Source: Margaritifera margaritifera (taxonomy: Eukaryota > Mollusca > Bivalvia > Unionida > Margaritiferidae). Taken from it: a stretch of 64,000 bases of DNA. This document shows, piece after piece, positions 12,823 through 25,299 of this stretch (the first letter of the stretch is position 1; each line of letters starts with the position of its first letter). A model generated the notes under the pieces. It did not search any database. It was not told the origin of the DNA and saw only the letters and a list, made by a program, of their open reading frames with translations. The stretch is taken from positions 2,790,001 to 2,854,000 of the forward strand of contig JAQPZY010001560.1 of NCBI GenBank assembly GCA_029931535.1. Reading direction: 5' to 3'. Both the position numbers and the translations under genes were made by a program.

Positions 12823-12878
12823 TATTGCCTCTCAAAGACATATTGCCTCTCAAAGACATATTGCCTCTCAAAGACAAC
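12823..12878. repeat. 18-bp tandem repeat, 3 copies
   Basis: ATATTGCCTCTCAAAGAC is repeated three times immediately left of the miniature inverted-repeat element. Confidence 0.95.
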
Positions 12879-12886
12879 ACTGCTTT

Positions 12887-13008
12887 CAGTGCCGTAACTT
12901 CAAATTGTGCCCCGCCGCAAACATTTAGAGTGGGCCCCCATCAAATTAATGTAAAGCCTCATGTTGGGACCCCTCCTTGCGCGGACGGGAGCGGTAGTTA
13001 CGCCACTG
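12887..13008. mobile_element. miniature inverted-repeat element, 122 bp (hAT-like)
   Basis: Starts CAGTGCCGTAACT and ends AGTTACGCCACTG, so the ends are near-perfect inverted complements of 13 bp. The flanking octamers ACTGCTTT and ACCTCTTT agree at six of eight positions, which fits a decayed 8-bp target duplication of hAT type. There is no coding capacity. The interior is GC-rich compared with its surroundings. Family assignment is by terminal sequence only. Confidence 0.7.
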
Positions 13009-13437
13009 ACCTCTTTATATGATCTACATTGTAAAAAACAATCCAAATTTGGGTTCAGCTAGTGATAATCTTTCAGTGTAATTATATTGTTTGGCAAAGG
13101 TTACTCGAAAAGGAAAAGAACAAAGTCATTCTCGATAAATATCTGACTGAAAAGAGTAATTTCTTTCCGAAATGTCGTTTGAAAAAAGTCATTTCGTCAA
13201 TAAGTGCATTGAGCTGAAAATGTATGCATGTTCTAAATTATAACTCAGTAACCAAAATTCAGTGAATCTATAACCTAAATGTTACGTATAATGGATGGCT
13301 GACTTAAACTTCGGGAGACATCGATGTATATGGAAACCTCATAAAGCTAATAAATATATTTCTTTACGATGGAATATTCTGTTCGGAAAGAATAGCATCA
13401 CCAACTTCGGTAAGCGGTGCCGTCCTTTCTGGGTCAT

Positions 13438-13747
13438 CAGTGGCGGTGCGACGGGGTGGAGGAGAGGATGGGAATGGCAATTGCACTTGGGTGCCAGGCA
13501 AAGGGGGCGCCGTCGGGAGCTTCTTTTTTGTAGCTGAAATTTTCATAGTATTTCACCTTCACCGTTGTGTAACGGGGCAATACTTCTCAAAACTTATATT
13601 TACAGGGAGCGGGAAGGGGGGGGGGGAGCGGGTAGGGGTGGGGGTGGGATGGGGGACAACTGACATAAAAACTGTTCTCTGTGGCAAGGTAGGGGCGCCA
13701 CTAAAGAACATAGCTCCCGGGTGCCTCGAACGCTCGCGGCGCCACTG
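13438..13747. mobile_element. non-autonomous hAT element, 310 bp, with target duplication
   Basis: The element starts CAGTGGCG and ends CGCCACTG, a perfect 8-bp terminal inverted repeat. It is flanked on both sides by TGGGTCAT (13430-13437 and 13748-13755), a perfect 8-bp target duplication diagnostic of hAT transposition. The interior is G-rich (a long G run near 13617-13650) and GC-rich against an AT-rich background. Open stretches inside it in both strands are by-products of base composition. The intact target site suggests a fairly recent insertion. Confidence 0.85.
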
Positions 13748-13755
13748 TGGGTCAT

Positions 13756-14899
13756 GCATCTAGTGGGATTACAAAAGCTATGGTCTATCCTTCTGATATA
13801 TTCTCACACAGGAAAAAGAAATGAGGTATATGAAGCATTTGTTCAGGGAAAAAAAACACAAACAAAAAAACACATCAACAACAGCAACAATAATAAAACA
13901 ACATAAAGTCAAGAAAATGTTACTTTATGAATAAACTATTATCTCTGACCAACACACGGCTATTAAAAAATATTTCTTATTTTAGTGTGTTTTACTTTAG
14001 ATGTATATTTGCTTTCATCTTCATACTTTATTACAACGCATATTTTTGTATTCTCCAAATTCTTTGATCATTAAAGCTTTTATTCGGAACAAGATTGGTA
14101 CTTATTATCAGTTAAGCTTGTACGTCCACCATCCCAATATAACATTTCATGACCATTATATGCCTCGCTTGTCAGCAAGTACGGATGCCATGTTGGCATT
14201 TGGTCTTTTATAAATAAACCGAAATTAGCAGTTTTGTTAAGGAGATGATAACATCACACATATTGTTAAAGTATGCACTGAAGTATATCTTATATTCTTC
14301 TCTTTCCATTAATGTAAATGTTATAAAATTTTACTGAGATTCGTGGAGTCTATTTCAGTTGTCATACATCCCTACATAATCTGCAGTAAAACACCATCAT
14401 TGGTCAGTCAATATGTCCGACGATGACATCATCTGAAAATGGTCTATCACGCACGCTCTTGCCAGCATGCTGAAAAGGGCTCCCAGAGAGTTGTCTAACG
14501 TCGTGTCATTGCAAAGCGATTCACACTACCAATAGTGGGCGCCACGTCATGTCGCGTTATTTATATTCTGATAAAAAAAGAACATAAGGCTGAATTATCA
14601 TGAATTCTGATTACAAGAATGTAAATTACACCAGGATGGTCATTTATCAAAATTAAATTTGTCTGTCCCAGTGAATCCAGGTTATCAAAGTTTGACTGTA
14701 ATGAAACTTGAAAGTGTATGAAGGAAAGATTGAAAGTGAGAACTATAGGAAATATAATCATTAATTATCCGGAAGAAAACAAAATGATTAAATAAATGCT
14801 TTTTTCCTCTTCCATTTAAAGCTTGTGCTAGACTTTTCGACTGGTGAGATAGCAGTTTTAGCGTGATCTGTACTATATAATGCTGTCTGAATCAAGAGT

Positions 14900-14906
<7 letters not shown>
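13756..14906. other. unassigned sequence
   Basis: No supported gene. Short ORFs at 14001-14213 (plus) and 14561-14761 (minus) have no recognisable domain. Confidence 0.4.

Positions 14907-14966
<60 letters not shown>
14907..14966. repeat. (AT)n microsatellite
   Basis: About 60 bases of AT dinucleotide. Confidence 0.97.
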
Positions 14967-14967
<1 letters not shown>

Positions 14968-16000
14968 CTAGATTCTGTAAAGAAATTACGTCTTTTGTGT
15001 ATTGTTCTTGTCTCATTTGTGTAATTGTCTTTTGTAGATTTGTACCTTGGAAACAAGAATCGGTAGATTCCTAAACCAATTGGATGATCTCACACAAAAT
15101 AAAATAAAACATAAATAGGACGTGTTCAATTTAAGTAGGAATGTTGATACAAGCTTCAAAATCCTCTTATCTCATTTGTATTTTCACTTTATAAGGATAC
15201 ACTCAACCACTTTGATATAAGTAACATGCTGGTTGCTACTACTACTACTCAACTGAGTGAACATAAGTTCAGACCAGATTCACATGCCCATCCAAAACAA
15301 GTTGTTGTTGCCATCTTAATCCGACTATATATATATATATGATGGTGAATAGAACTTTCATTGATCTACATTGAAAACTTGGAGCAACACACCTCATTGA
15401 CCACGAAAAGTTGTCAATATTCTCATAAGATACCCGTAGTAGCTATATAAATGGGCGGGTATGCCAGACATTTGCCCGAACGTTCGTATAATGGCCTCCA
15501 GTGTAGTGCACAAAATAAACAAATTACATTAGTCAATCATGAGGTCGAGTCCTTAAATTAATACCACGTGACATCATTCAGGCATACTCTTAACAGCAGT
15601 TTCCCACACACTCTACATATTTTAAAATTTCAAGAAGGACCGTAGTTTTAACTGTACACAGGATTTATCAAACTGGAAATAATACTAGTTTTCATATAAC
15701 GTTTTGAAAAAGAATATTATACATATTAAACATTCGTGTAGAGGATTATTGTGAGCTTCCTTATAAAAATAATTGTTTTTTTTTCCGTCAAGAAATTGAA
15801 CGTCATAGAAAGTTTTCGGAGATATCGTGATTTATGCCCTTTCTGAATGCAAGAGAGGATATGTTCGCGGGATTATAACGTCCAATACAAATGACTAACA
15901 ACACGAAAACAGTAAGTCTGATATTTTATTTACATTTTTAAATAAGTATGTTATTAGTGTTTTGTTATAGTTGCACATATAAGCACATGCAAGTCAATTA
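14967..16000. other. unassigned sequence
   Basis: No gene seen. Contains a short (CTA)n run near 15236-15249. Confidence 0.4.

Positions 16001-16063
<63 letters not shown>
16001..16063. repeat. (AT)n microsatellite
   Basis: About 62 bases of AT dinucleotide at the left edge of the mariner-like relic. Confidence 0.97.
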
Positions 16064-16067
<4 letters not shown>

Positions 16068-16099
16068 CACATACACGTAGGTTGATCAAAACGTTTATA

Positions 16100-17240
16100 A
16101 CAAACGCTGTAAAGAAAAAGTTCTTAACTGTTTACAATAATTTTAGTAGTCCATCTCAATGTAACTTCTTTTAGACTTATTGCACATCTCACATCTTGTG
16201 ACCCATTGCTGAACTCGTGCAGCAGCCCGTCACGTGACAGCATCCGTATCAACTCGATGATTGCGTCACTTAGTTCTTCTCCGCTTTCGTAATGGTTTCC
16301 CCGTAACGACTCTGTCGATTTTTGGAAAAAATCAAATGTCGCAAGCCTGCATTACAAGTTGCTCGTCTGTGTGGGGACGTGATCCTGGTGCAAAATGAAG
16401 CCGCCCATCAGTACCGGTATGTCTGGGAACGTTTTGGAATAGCCTGACGTAAACTATATCTGATTATTATGGCATAATATTGTCCATATCTGATTATTAT
16501 GGGATAGTATTGTTCATATCTGATTATTATGGCAATAGTATTGTTCATATCTGATTATTATGGCATAGTATTGTTCATATTTGATTATTATGGCATAGTA
16601 TTGTTCATATCTGATTATTATGGCATAGTATTGTTCGTTCACTGTGGTGTTCTCTGGCACAATGTGGACCAGAAACATTCTTTATGTGTTGAAGAACATA
16701 ATGCACATAACCTTTCCAGCAGATTTGGAAAAATAAGCTTTTTTAAGCGAGACTTTGTCTCAAACTATCGGGTTCAAAGTAGTGTATCAAAGTTTCATCA
16801 CATGTAATGATCGTCTTGAAAAAATGAGACCATTCCGCTTTTTTGTTATCTGTATCCAAATTCCCTGCAGATCTTTACCATAATAACCATAATATCATCC
16901 AACCTGGGCACCTAGTGGGCACAAATCCCATGCATTCCTAATTCCTTGGTCACACGAGTCTGCGACCTCTTGAACAGTAACACGTTTGTCTTCCTTTACA
17001 CATACTTCCACATAATGGACTATTGCTTTTTATACCATTATGCTTGAGGTCCATAAACAACATTCAAGTCAGCTTTATCTGTGCAAAGGCTTTTCCTAAT
17101 TTTGCATAAAATGTTATAATCACTCTCTGTTCGAAAACGGACTAATTGCCATTTCGCCACCGCGTATGTATGGCGTAGAAGAATAAGACATCACTAAGCA
17201 TGTGACGTCATGAGCTAAACTATCACGTCACGTCCTAAAT
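16100..17240 (-). mobile_element. decayed mariner-like transposon, minus strand
   Basis: Minus-strand translation in broken frames gives pieces resembling a mariner transposase in the expected order: ITCDETLIHYFEPDSLRQS near 16740-16830, where families have a GDETW...YDPE segment holding the second catalytic Asp, then LHQDHVPTQTS near 16350-16400 (cf. the HDNAPxHT box), then a DFFQKS...GNHYESGEEL segment near 16240-16330. The pieces are separated by stops and by a 30-bp minisatellite, so this is a relic. I could not define terminal inverted repeats. The call rests on motif order and is moderately secure. Confidence 0.5.
16458..16637. repeat. 30-bp minisatellite, about 6 copies
   Basis: Units begin CATATCTGATTATTATGGCA and end in TAGTATTGTT. 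The array lies inside the mariner-like relic, between its two catalytic-region fragments. Confidence 0.93.
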
Positions 17241-19136
17241 TGGACGTTTTCAATTATAGATGGGCGAACTTTTATGACGTTGAGTTGCTTTGTTTAGAAA
17301 ATATTGCATGTAATTCAGTTTGTACTTAATATTGATTTGAACAGCTCTATTAATAAACACCGATACCGATTTAAAATGCGACGATAGCTGGGAAAATTTG
17401 ATTATCTGTTAATGAGAATTTAAAGAATACCCACCTAGTTTGTTTCCTATAAAAACGTGCATCTATTCTTCATTAGTCAAATTGATCAATCTTGTATCTT
17501 TAAAAAAAAAAAAAACTTGTAACATCAAGTAATATAGCATGAATCAAAGGATAACTTAGTTTTCCCATTCTTTAGTGCACGAATGTGCCGATATTATTTA
17601 CCAATGAATACAAATTTGCAAATGTTTTTATACTAATGCTAATTATAGAAATTACTTTATTCCACAAAACTACTGAACAAATGCTGATTTCGAGTGTCCG
17701 GGTGTATGGACGTATGTAGCAGAATATTTACTTCGATCGTTTGAGTGCAATAAATAACGAATTACTAGGGGTGGGGACACTATTATCTACCATAGAAACC
17801 AGAATGTATAATTAACGATTCTGGAAATCACTATTTATTTTATTTATGTCCAAATGATTTTTAAAAAGATTTCAAGTACTCCCACTGTATGTTATGAAGA
17901 CATATGCCAACATACTATTGTTGTGCTTTGATTTTATTTTAAATTGGTTTGTGCATCTTGGTTCATAAACATACTAACTTGGATCCCTCTTGCCAGCCGA
18001 AAACCAGAAAATGTTCCCTTGCGTTCAACACTCGCGTGTTTCACGAATCACAAATTCACTTTGAAAAACTCGTTAAACTTGTAAATCGTCCAAGGAAATG
18101 CTAAATATTTTCACAAAAATACAGTGCCAGTTAATACAATACTGGGCAAATGATCCCAAGAATAAATCGTACGGAAAATGGAGATTGCATAGCGTAGCAG
18201 GAAAACCCTCGCTTTGTGCCTCTGCGGTCCCAGATTCAAACTAGCATTGACGCACAAACAAGGGTAGATGGACGCACATTCAAAGTCGGCAGCAATGGTC
18301 GGAATCACCAATATCTTAAGTCAGCAGTAGATAGGTTCATGTTTATGACGCGGAACACTTGACGCCATCGATGTACTCAATGTAACGTCCAAATTGTACA
18401 CATATTTTTAATATTTTGCGATGCTTTTGAAAAACCAAGAATGCATTTCGTTGTCGAGAAAAAATCTTCCCCGCCTATGTAGACGTGATAGGGCAATCTA
18501 ACCCTTGGAGAGTAAGATTTGTATTAGGGACGATGCTTGACTCGAATTTTATTGCCTCGATTTAAAATGAACCGCGACCAGAGTGCATACTATGCTAGTG
18601 TCCACTAAGAGCGTAGCACATCCTTGTCAAGAATATTGACTTCCACCCTGTGAGAAAGAAGTCTCTTGATGTGAGCTGCATTAAAAATTTAATAACGGCG
18701 TACCAGCCGAGAAAATCTTTTACCTTTGGAGAGAAGGAGGTTTTATATAAGCTTTGTTCTTTTTTTTGTAAGGATTATATATATATATATATTTACCTTC
18801 GTGTTTTAATTCATGTACCTCTTACAGAATTGTAACAGCTGTACCGTTTACCTGCTAGCTTGCAATGGTTCACTTTTACGTTTGTTAGGAAGATTTGTTG
18901 TGTGTTTGTTTTTGCAATTCTTTATACTTACATCTTTAGAAATTAACTTGTAGTTTGCACTTTATAACCAGTATTGTGCTGATGTGCCGTTCAATCGTAA
19001 TACATCATAGATTCTATAAATCCTAAACATTAAACACTACCTGAAACAAATATCTAAGCTCTTATGAGTATATTGTACAAGTTGTAAGAATATGTTCTAT
19101 CGATTTGGAATGAAGTCTAAACGTTTAAAGAGTCAC
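17241..19136. other. unassigned sequence
   Basis: No supported gene. Minor (TA)n tract at 18776-18792. A minus-strand ORF of 66 codons at 18111-18311 has no recognisable domain. Confidence 0.4.
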
Positions 19137-19249
19137 CTGAAAATTACAAAAGATTCAAAACCTATTCATCAATCCACGCACACGTGTGAACATCTTGAAT
19201 AGTACAAAAATTGAAATGACCACAGATTCTTTTCTTATGGATTTATTGA

Positions 19250-19345
19250 TCATGCGAGAAGAATATTTATTTAGTATGCAGGTGATGCGAGAAGAATATT
19301 TATTTAGTATGCAGGTGATGCGAGAAGAATATTTATTTAGTATGC
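19250..19345. repeat. tandem triplication, unit about 33 bp
   Basis: The unit starting ATGCGAGAAGAATATTTATT and ending at ATGCAGGTG is repeated three times in frame. The second segmental copy has only one unit. Confidence 0.93.
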
Positions 19346-19484
19346 AGGTGATGTTTTGCGAAGAATGACATACCTATGAACCTTTGCACACCGACTTTAA
19401 TATATGTTACATGTAATAAATGGGAAAAGGGGAGATTACCAAGGCCAAAGGGCGGGAGTGGTTTTATAGTCGAATTGCGTAGCA

Positions 19485-19593
<109 letters not shown>

Positions 19594-20014
19594 TCAGAGA
19601 TTGATTAAGATAAATGCAACAAACTGACAACGAACAGTGCAAAACTAATTTTTTAACTAGCCTAAGCGATTTCGACTCTCATTGAGTCATTGTAAATAGC
19701 AAACACAAAAGAGAGACAAGACAAAGAATAAACACAAAAAGCGTTGAAATTACAAAAGATTCCTAACATATTCATCAATCCACGCGCAAGAGTGGACATC
19801 TTTGATAGTGCAAAAATTGAAATGACCACAGATTCGTTTCTTATAGATATATTGATGATGCTAGAAGAATATTTCTTTAGTGTGCAGGTTATGTTTTGCG
19901 AAGAATTACACACCTATGAACCTTTAGACACGACTGTAATATATGTTACATGTAATAAATTGGGGAGGGAGGAGGGGATGGTTTTATAGTCGAAAATGTG
20001 TAGCATGGCAAAGA

Positions 20015-20018
<4 letters not shown>

Positions 20019-20063
<45 letters not shown>
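20019..20063. repeat. (AT)n microsatellite
   Basis: About 44 bases of AT dinucleotide. It occupies the same position in the second segmental copy as the longer tract in the first copy. Confidence 0.97.
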
Positions 20064-20066
<3 letters not shown>

Positions 20067-20548
20067 GCAATAAACTGAAAACGAACAGTGCAAAACTAGT
20101 TTCTAATTAGCCTAAGCGCTTTCGACTCTCACTGAGTCTTTGTCAAAGCTAAGCACAAAACAGAGACAAGACAAACAATAAACAAAAAAAGCGTTGAAAT
20201 TACAAAAGTTTACATGACTTTTTTAATGGAATTAAAGCTTAAAACGTTTGATGTTTCGCTATTTGGCTTCAACTGATGATGTTGTAAACCAGCTGGTATT
20301 GACTCACAAAGAAAGGAGCTATAGCTCCATCTATTTTTTAAATGTAAAGTGGTGTAACCGCAAATTATATCCGGGATATTTCATCGTTTCTGTAATGCGA
20401 GTAATGACCATAGCAATAATAACACCAGGAAGAACTGTTGTAATTATAGGTGAGTGAGTGAGTAATGAGCATAACGAATGAATTATTTAACTGAAAAGTG
20501 GTGGCTGTAAACAGATGATGATTTTATTTGGACGTGGCTGTCCTTTTT

Positions 20549-21735
20549 CTAGTCTTCTTCGTTTAAGCCTCTTGGTTTAAGTGTTATAAGGCGGCGTATC
20601 CAGTAAGATTCCTTTTCTTTCCTGGTTTCGGAACTCCAGTTTGGATGGTGAGCAATTGCAGTCAGCGTTACATCACTGAAAGTGTGGCCAGGGGAAGAGA
20701 AGTGTTCTGCAACTGGATTTCTGTCCAACTTCGTTGTCATTCAAGCAGATCTATGAAGACTGGTCCTTTTGTGTAGCTTTTCAGTGTCTCCGACATACTG
20801 AAGGCCGCAGATCATACATGTGATGAGATAAATTACATTCTCTATTTTGCACGTTCTGTTTGGGGCATGTATGTTAACTGTTTTGCTTGTAGCCGTGCTA
20901 GAGAATGGGCTGGTCTCTATCATATGTTGACAGGTTTTGCACCTTTTATCACCACTGGGACAATATTTGCCAGGATGATCTTGGCTTGTGTTTGGCGTTA
21001 GCTTCGCTCTGACTAGGATGTCTTTGAGGTTTTTCGGGCCAGTGTTTCTGGATGATTTTACCTACTTTGGGGTTGCTTGGATGGTAGGTCAGGATAAATG
21101 GTATCCGATCAACCTTTTCCTTTTCTCTATATTTTAGTAGGTGATTGTGGTTTGTTTGTTGAGCCCTTTGTAAGGCTTTTATCGTAGCCTCGGTTCATCA
21201 AATGTTCTGTGAACTCTTCAGACCTTTTTTGGAATGTTTCATTGTAGGAGCAAAATTCTGCGTATCCTCAGTGCCTGGCTATACGGCATGCTGTGAATGC
21301 AATGCTTTGGATGACAGCTTGAAGAGAGAAGATACTGGTGTTTATCAATTGGTTTTGAGTAGATATCTGTATGGAGTTTGTTTTCACCAGTCTGGTTGTT
21401 GTGTCCAGAAAAAAACGTGGCATGAGTTGGAGACTTCTGCCGTGAATTGTATTGAAGGATGAAGTAGTTTGCTTTTGATATGACGTCATCCAGATTTTCT
21501 CTTCCATATTGCCACTCCATTTCTGTATCATCGGTGAAGCGTACTCACTGGTATGGTGTAAAAATATTAGCATACGAGGGGACCATTTTTATACCCATTG
21601 TGGTTCCATTGATTACGATTTAGTTTTCTTCATTGAATACAAAGTTATTGAGTTTTAAGGCTAGCTCCAGAAGTTTAAGTATGAAATGAGTGGGCGGATC
21701 TTCTATAGTTATTGTTTCCCATGACGCCTTACAGT
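20549..21735 (-). mobile_element. Penelope-like element (RT and GIY-YIG remnants), minus strand
   Basis: The minus strand read from 21735 to 20549 first gives reverse transcriptase remnants typical of Penelope-like elements: LLELALKLNNFVFNEEN, then GTTMGIKMVPSYANIF near 21560-21610. It continues with LHTDIYSKPIDKHQYLLSSS and PYSQALRIRR near 21250-21375, then, past further breaks, a zinc-binding/GIY-YIG endonuclease segment NVIYLITCMICGLQYVGD near 20780-20850, and finally PVAEHFSSPGHTFSD near 20660-20715. The order (RT, then linker, then GIY-YIG) is that of the family. Frames change several times and stops are present, so it is a dead copy. The 5' part of the RT is missing. Confidence 0.85.
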
Positions 21736-21752
21736 TTTCAGTTTGTTGCATT

Positions 21753-22289
<537 letters not shown>

Positions 22290-22290
<1 letters not shown>

Positions 22291-22700
22291 TAAGATACAA
22301 ACCGATTGCCCTTTGCCACTCACCTTCCTCTCCTTTTTAAGTTTGTTTCAAATTCCAACACTCAACCTAACACACGATAGAAATATTTGTGTTTTTAAGA
22401 GAGAAAAACCTGATCCACCTACCTTACCATCCTCCATATTAAAAAACAACCTTGGCGACGAATCTTCCTATCCTCCAGTTTTCTTTTTAAACCCTATGCT
22501 ACCAATCTCACTATCCTCCAAATTTAGAAACCTAGAGGCCACCAACAATCATAGCCTACATTTTGTATAACCGCAGACCACCAATCCTCCTATATTCCAA
22601 TCTTTTATATATATAAACAAAACATAGTCTACCAACCATCCAATTCTCCAATAAAAAATAGCCCACCACCCCTACTATACCTCAATGTTTTTTTTGCAAA
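22290..22700. repeat. diverged CCACCAATCCTCC-type tandem repeat
   Basis: Motifs of the form ACCAATCCTCCTATATTCC, ACCATCCTCCATATT, CCAATCTCACTATCCTCC and ACCATCCAATTCTCCAAT recur about every 55-65 bases. The pattern suggests an old minisatellite on a pyrimidine-rich strand. Period and copy number are approximate. Confidence 0.45.
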
Positions 22701-23678
22701 ATTCTTAAATTATTAACATCAACGTTTTGGTCTAATATAAACAAGGTGTTGTACGAAGCGAGCCTGTCTTAGTCACTCATTACACAGGAAGTTACTAATT
22801 CTCGATGAAGTAATTCAATAATAAAATTCCTTACCACTATATACTCCACTAATTAAGACCAGATAGAGTAAGTCACTGAAAACCTCATAATGATAAACTT
22901 TTCACTTTAGAAACTAAAGAACTACTAACATTATTAGCCAGTGCATATAACCGTAATCAAATTTTTAGATACATAAATCCTCGACAATGTATTTTTTCAG
23001 CACAGAAAGTTCTAACCACTCATAAAACACACAGGTAAATACGGTGATACATGCTGAGTAGTACCTTCTAAGTATGTCGTATATAAGTATAAACGATAAC
23101 GTTATTGTTTTAAGTACAGAGTAGTTATGTTGTATTGATTTATGATAGAGATATATGGCTGATGACTTTAGGTAATAACGTTCTATAAATATACAGTTAC
23201 AAATAGTAATTACGAACTTACCTCTAATACAGACGAATCTACACCAATACAGAAAATATATACTGTTCGTGTATACGGTGTTTTACATTCCTTTTTATCT
23301 TAGTCTATTTAGATTTGGAATTGCAATAATCAAATTATATACAATTCATGGTGATATTATTAATAACATCACAAATAAAAAATACAAAGTTGCCACCAAA
23401 ATAGACGAAATTACCACCAATGTAGACGAGGTTTTCATAAACACAATCACTAAAACATTTATGGTGATATTATATATTATATATGACATATAACCTATTT
23501 TAATTACTTGGTTTATAGAAGTCATATGATAACTTAACGTGTATGTTTTCAGGGAAGATATTTAAGTGTCTTCAGTCATAAAGAATACATTTCGCACTAA
23601 ATGTTCAGTGTCGAAAATAGTACTATAAAAGAGGTGAAAAATTGTACACTGAATTTTGAACTAAAGTAAATAGTACTG
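22701..23678. other. unassigned sequence
   Basis: No supported gene. A 74-codon plus ORF at 23269-23493 has no recognisable domain. Confidence 0.4.
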
Positions 23679-23791
23679 CAGCGAAACCTCTCAAAACCGA
23701 AAGCCCCAAACAATGTCGATTTTGAGAGGTTTTCGGTTTACTGAGGTTTTCGCAGATTTGAAATAAAAGGTCTTTTTCTGAGAGCTTATGT

Positions 23792-23796
<5 letters not shown>

Positions 23797-23837
<41 letters not shown>

Positions 23838-23848
23838 CGAAAGAGAGA
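23797..23848. repeat. (GA)n microsatellite
   Basis: GA dinucleotide run with a few interruptions at its right end, inside the Tigger-like element. Confidence 0.95.
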
Positions 23849-23925
23849 GTTATTATTTATTATTGGGCTTGGGATAGGAATGTTTTTGGTCCTAACTTGG
23901 CTAAACGATTGCCTCACAAGATCAT

Positions 23926-24168
23926 TTAGTTTGTAAAATGTGTAGACCTTGTTGAACTGACGCCTGTTTGCATCACTGTGTTTTCACATTCATTCTTGTA
24001 GAATTCCATGTTTTTAAGAATATCTAAAACAGCAGATATTCCTATGCCAAATTTTTCCACTACTGTTTTCAATGCATGTTTCGGCACAGATTTATACTCA
24101 TTGAACCGAATAATTTTATCCTGTAAGGATAGTTCAATCCTACAACGCTTAGCTGGTCGTTCTGACAT
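23926..24168 (-). pseudogene. Tigger-like transposase N-terminal fragment (psq/CENP-B-type HTH)
   Basis: From the Met at 24168 the minus strand reads MSERPAKRCRIELSLQDKII followed by an RFNEYK...LKTVVEKFGIGISAVLDILKN segment. The LSLQDKI start, a helix, then the (V)EKFGIG...VLDILKN recognition helix are the layout of the pipsqueak/CENP-B HTH that opens pogo/Tigger transposases. The frame closes 81 codons in, just after the HTH, without the second DNA-binding domain or the DDE domain. It lies between matching terminal inverted repeats, which supports the call. Confidence 0.7.
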
Positions 24169-25236
24169 CTTGGTGAGTGAAGACATATGACTACTTAAGT
24201 ACATGTCTGTAATAATTTTTCTCCGTTGAAAATCAAGTGAGTGAATCTGACTTTTAGAATACTGTTTTGTCGTTCTCCGTCGGCAAAGCATCAAAAGCGA
24301 CGCCACATGCCTGGTTAATAAAGTCCTGATATTTAATTTAAAAAAAAAAAAACCCAAAATTGTTATATTGATCACGTACACAAAATGATTAACGTCAGTC
24401 ACAATTATATACTAAGCAGATAGACATAATCTTCTTAAATGCTTACTTACAAGCATTTAGTTATTAATAATTCGCCTTAAAAGCTGGATCTTTATTTATG
24501 GTGCAAAGACTTCAGATTAGCATATTTATCAGCCCTAATCTGTGTCGGCGCTCGTGTCAAGTATTGTTGTGACTTTGCGTGCCTTTGAGACATGTTCCGG
24601 GTCTTTGTCCCACATATAAGCCTAATACAGTACTTGCTAACCGTAATTAATCTGTTCCAGCATGTGTCACGCATTTAGCAGCCAAAATATATTTCCAGGT
24701 ATGAAGTGAGTTCGGTTTTTATGTGGAGATTTTTTAAGCGTAAAATTGATATTTGAGATCGAAATTTGTTTCGTTAATCGGACTTGAGTAGTTTCGGTTT
24801 ACTGGGAAAAAAATGATGATATTAAAGAAGAAATACTTCGGGACTCCCAAAAAAGTTCGGTCTTGAGGGATTCCGATATACTAAGGTTTCGGTTTGGGGA
24901 GTTTCACTGTTTAACAAATGGTTAAATATTTGCTTGCTACAAAAATACCAATGTCTAAAAGAAGGAATTAAACCTCTTTTGATTCGTCTCCAAACGAGAA
25001 GATAAATAGAAATAACTATTAATCAAGCTAGTAACAAAATTATCACAAGAAGGCTCCAAGACTCATTTAATAGACGTTTGGACAAATACAGATTTAAAGC
25101 CGGAGAAAAACTGAACCAGGATTTATTTTCATTGTTTGAAGCAGCTGAACCATTTGTATAAACAAATTAAAACAATTAGTTGAAAAATTAAAAATATAGT
25201 CTCTGTAAAAGTACAACTAGATCTATCAATTTTAAT

Positions 25237-25238
<2 letters not shown>

Positions 25239-25294
<56 letters not shown>
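25239..25294. repeat. (GA)n microsatellite
   Basis: About 55 bases of GA dinucleotide immediately left of the polymerase relic. Confidence 0.97.

Positions 25295-25298
<4 letters not shown>

Positions 25299-25299
<1 letters not shown>

Larger units (their letters stand above)
23679..24909. mobile_element. Tigger/pogo-type DNA transposon, 1.2 kb, internally deleted
   Basis: The left end starts CAGCGAAACCTCTCAAAACC. The right end, read on the opposite strand, starts CAGTGAAACTCCCCAAACCG. These are inverted repeats of about 26 bp of the CAGTGAAACC type known from Tigger elements. Further CCGAAA-rich subterminal repeats occur inside both ends (23733-23756 and 24863-24893). Between them lies the N-terminal part of a pogo-type transposase on the minus strand. 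The DDE catalytic domain is missing, so the element is non-autonomous. A clear TA target duplication is not visible. Confidence 0.75.

Noticed and set aside
13295..13763. Gly/Arg-rich and Pro-rich ORFs on both strands
   Set aside because: They lie across the G-rich interior of the hAT miniature element and reflect base composition.
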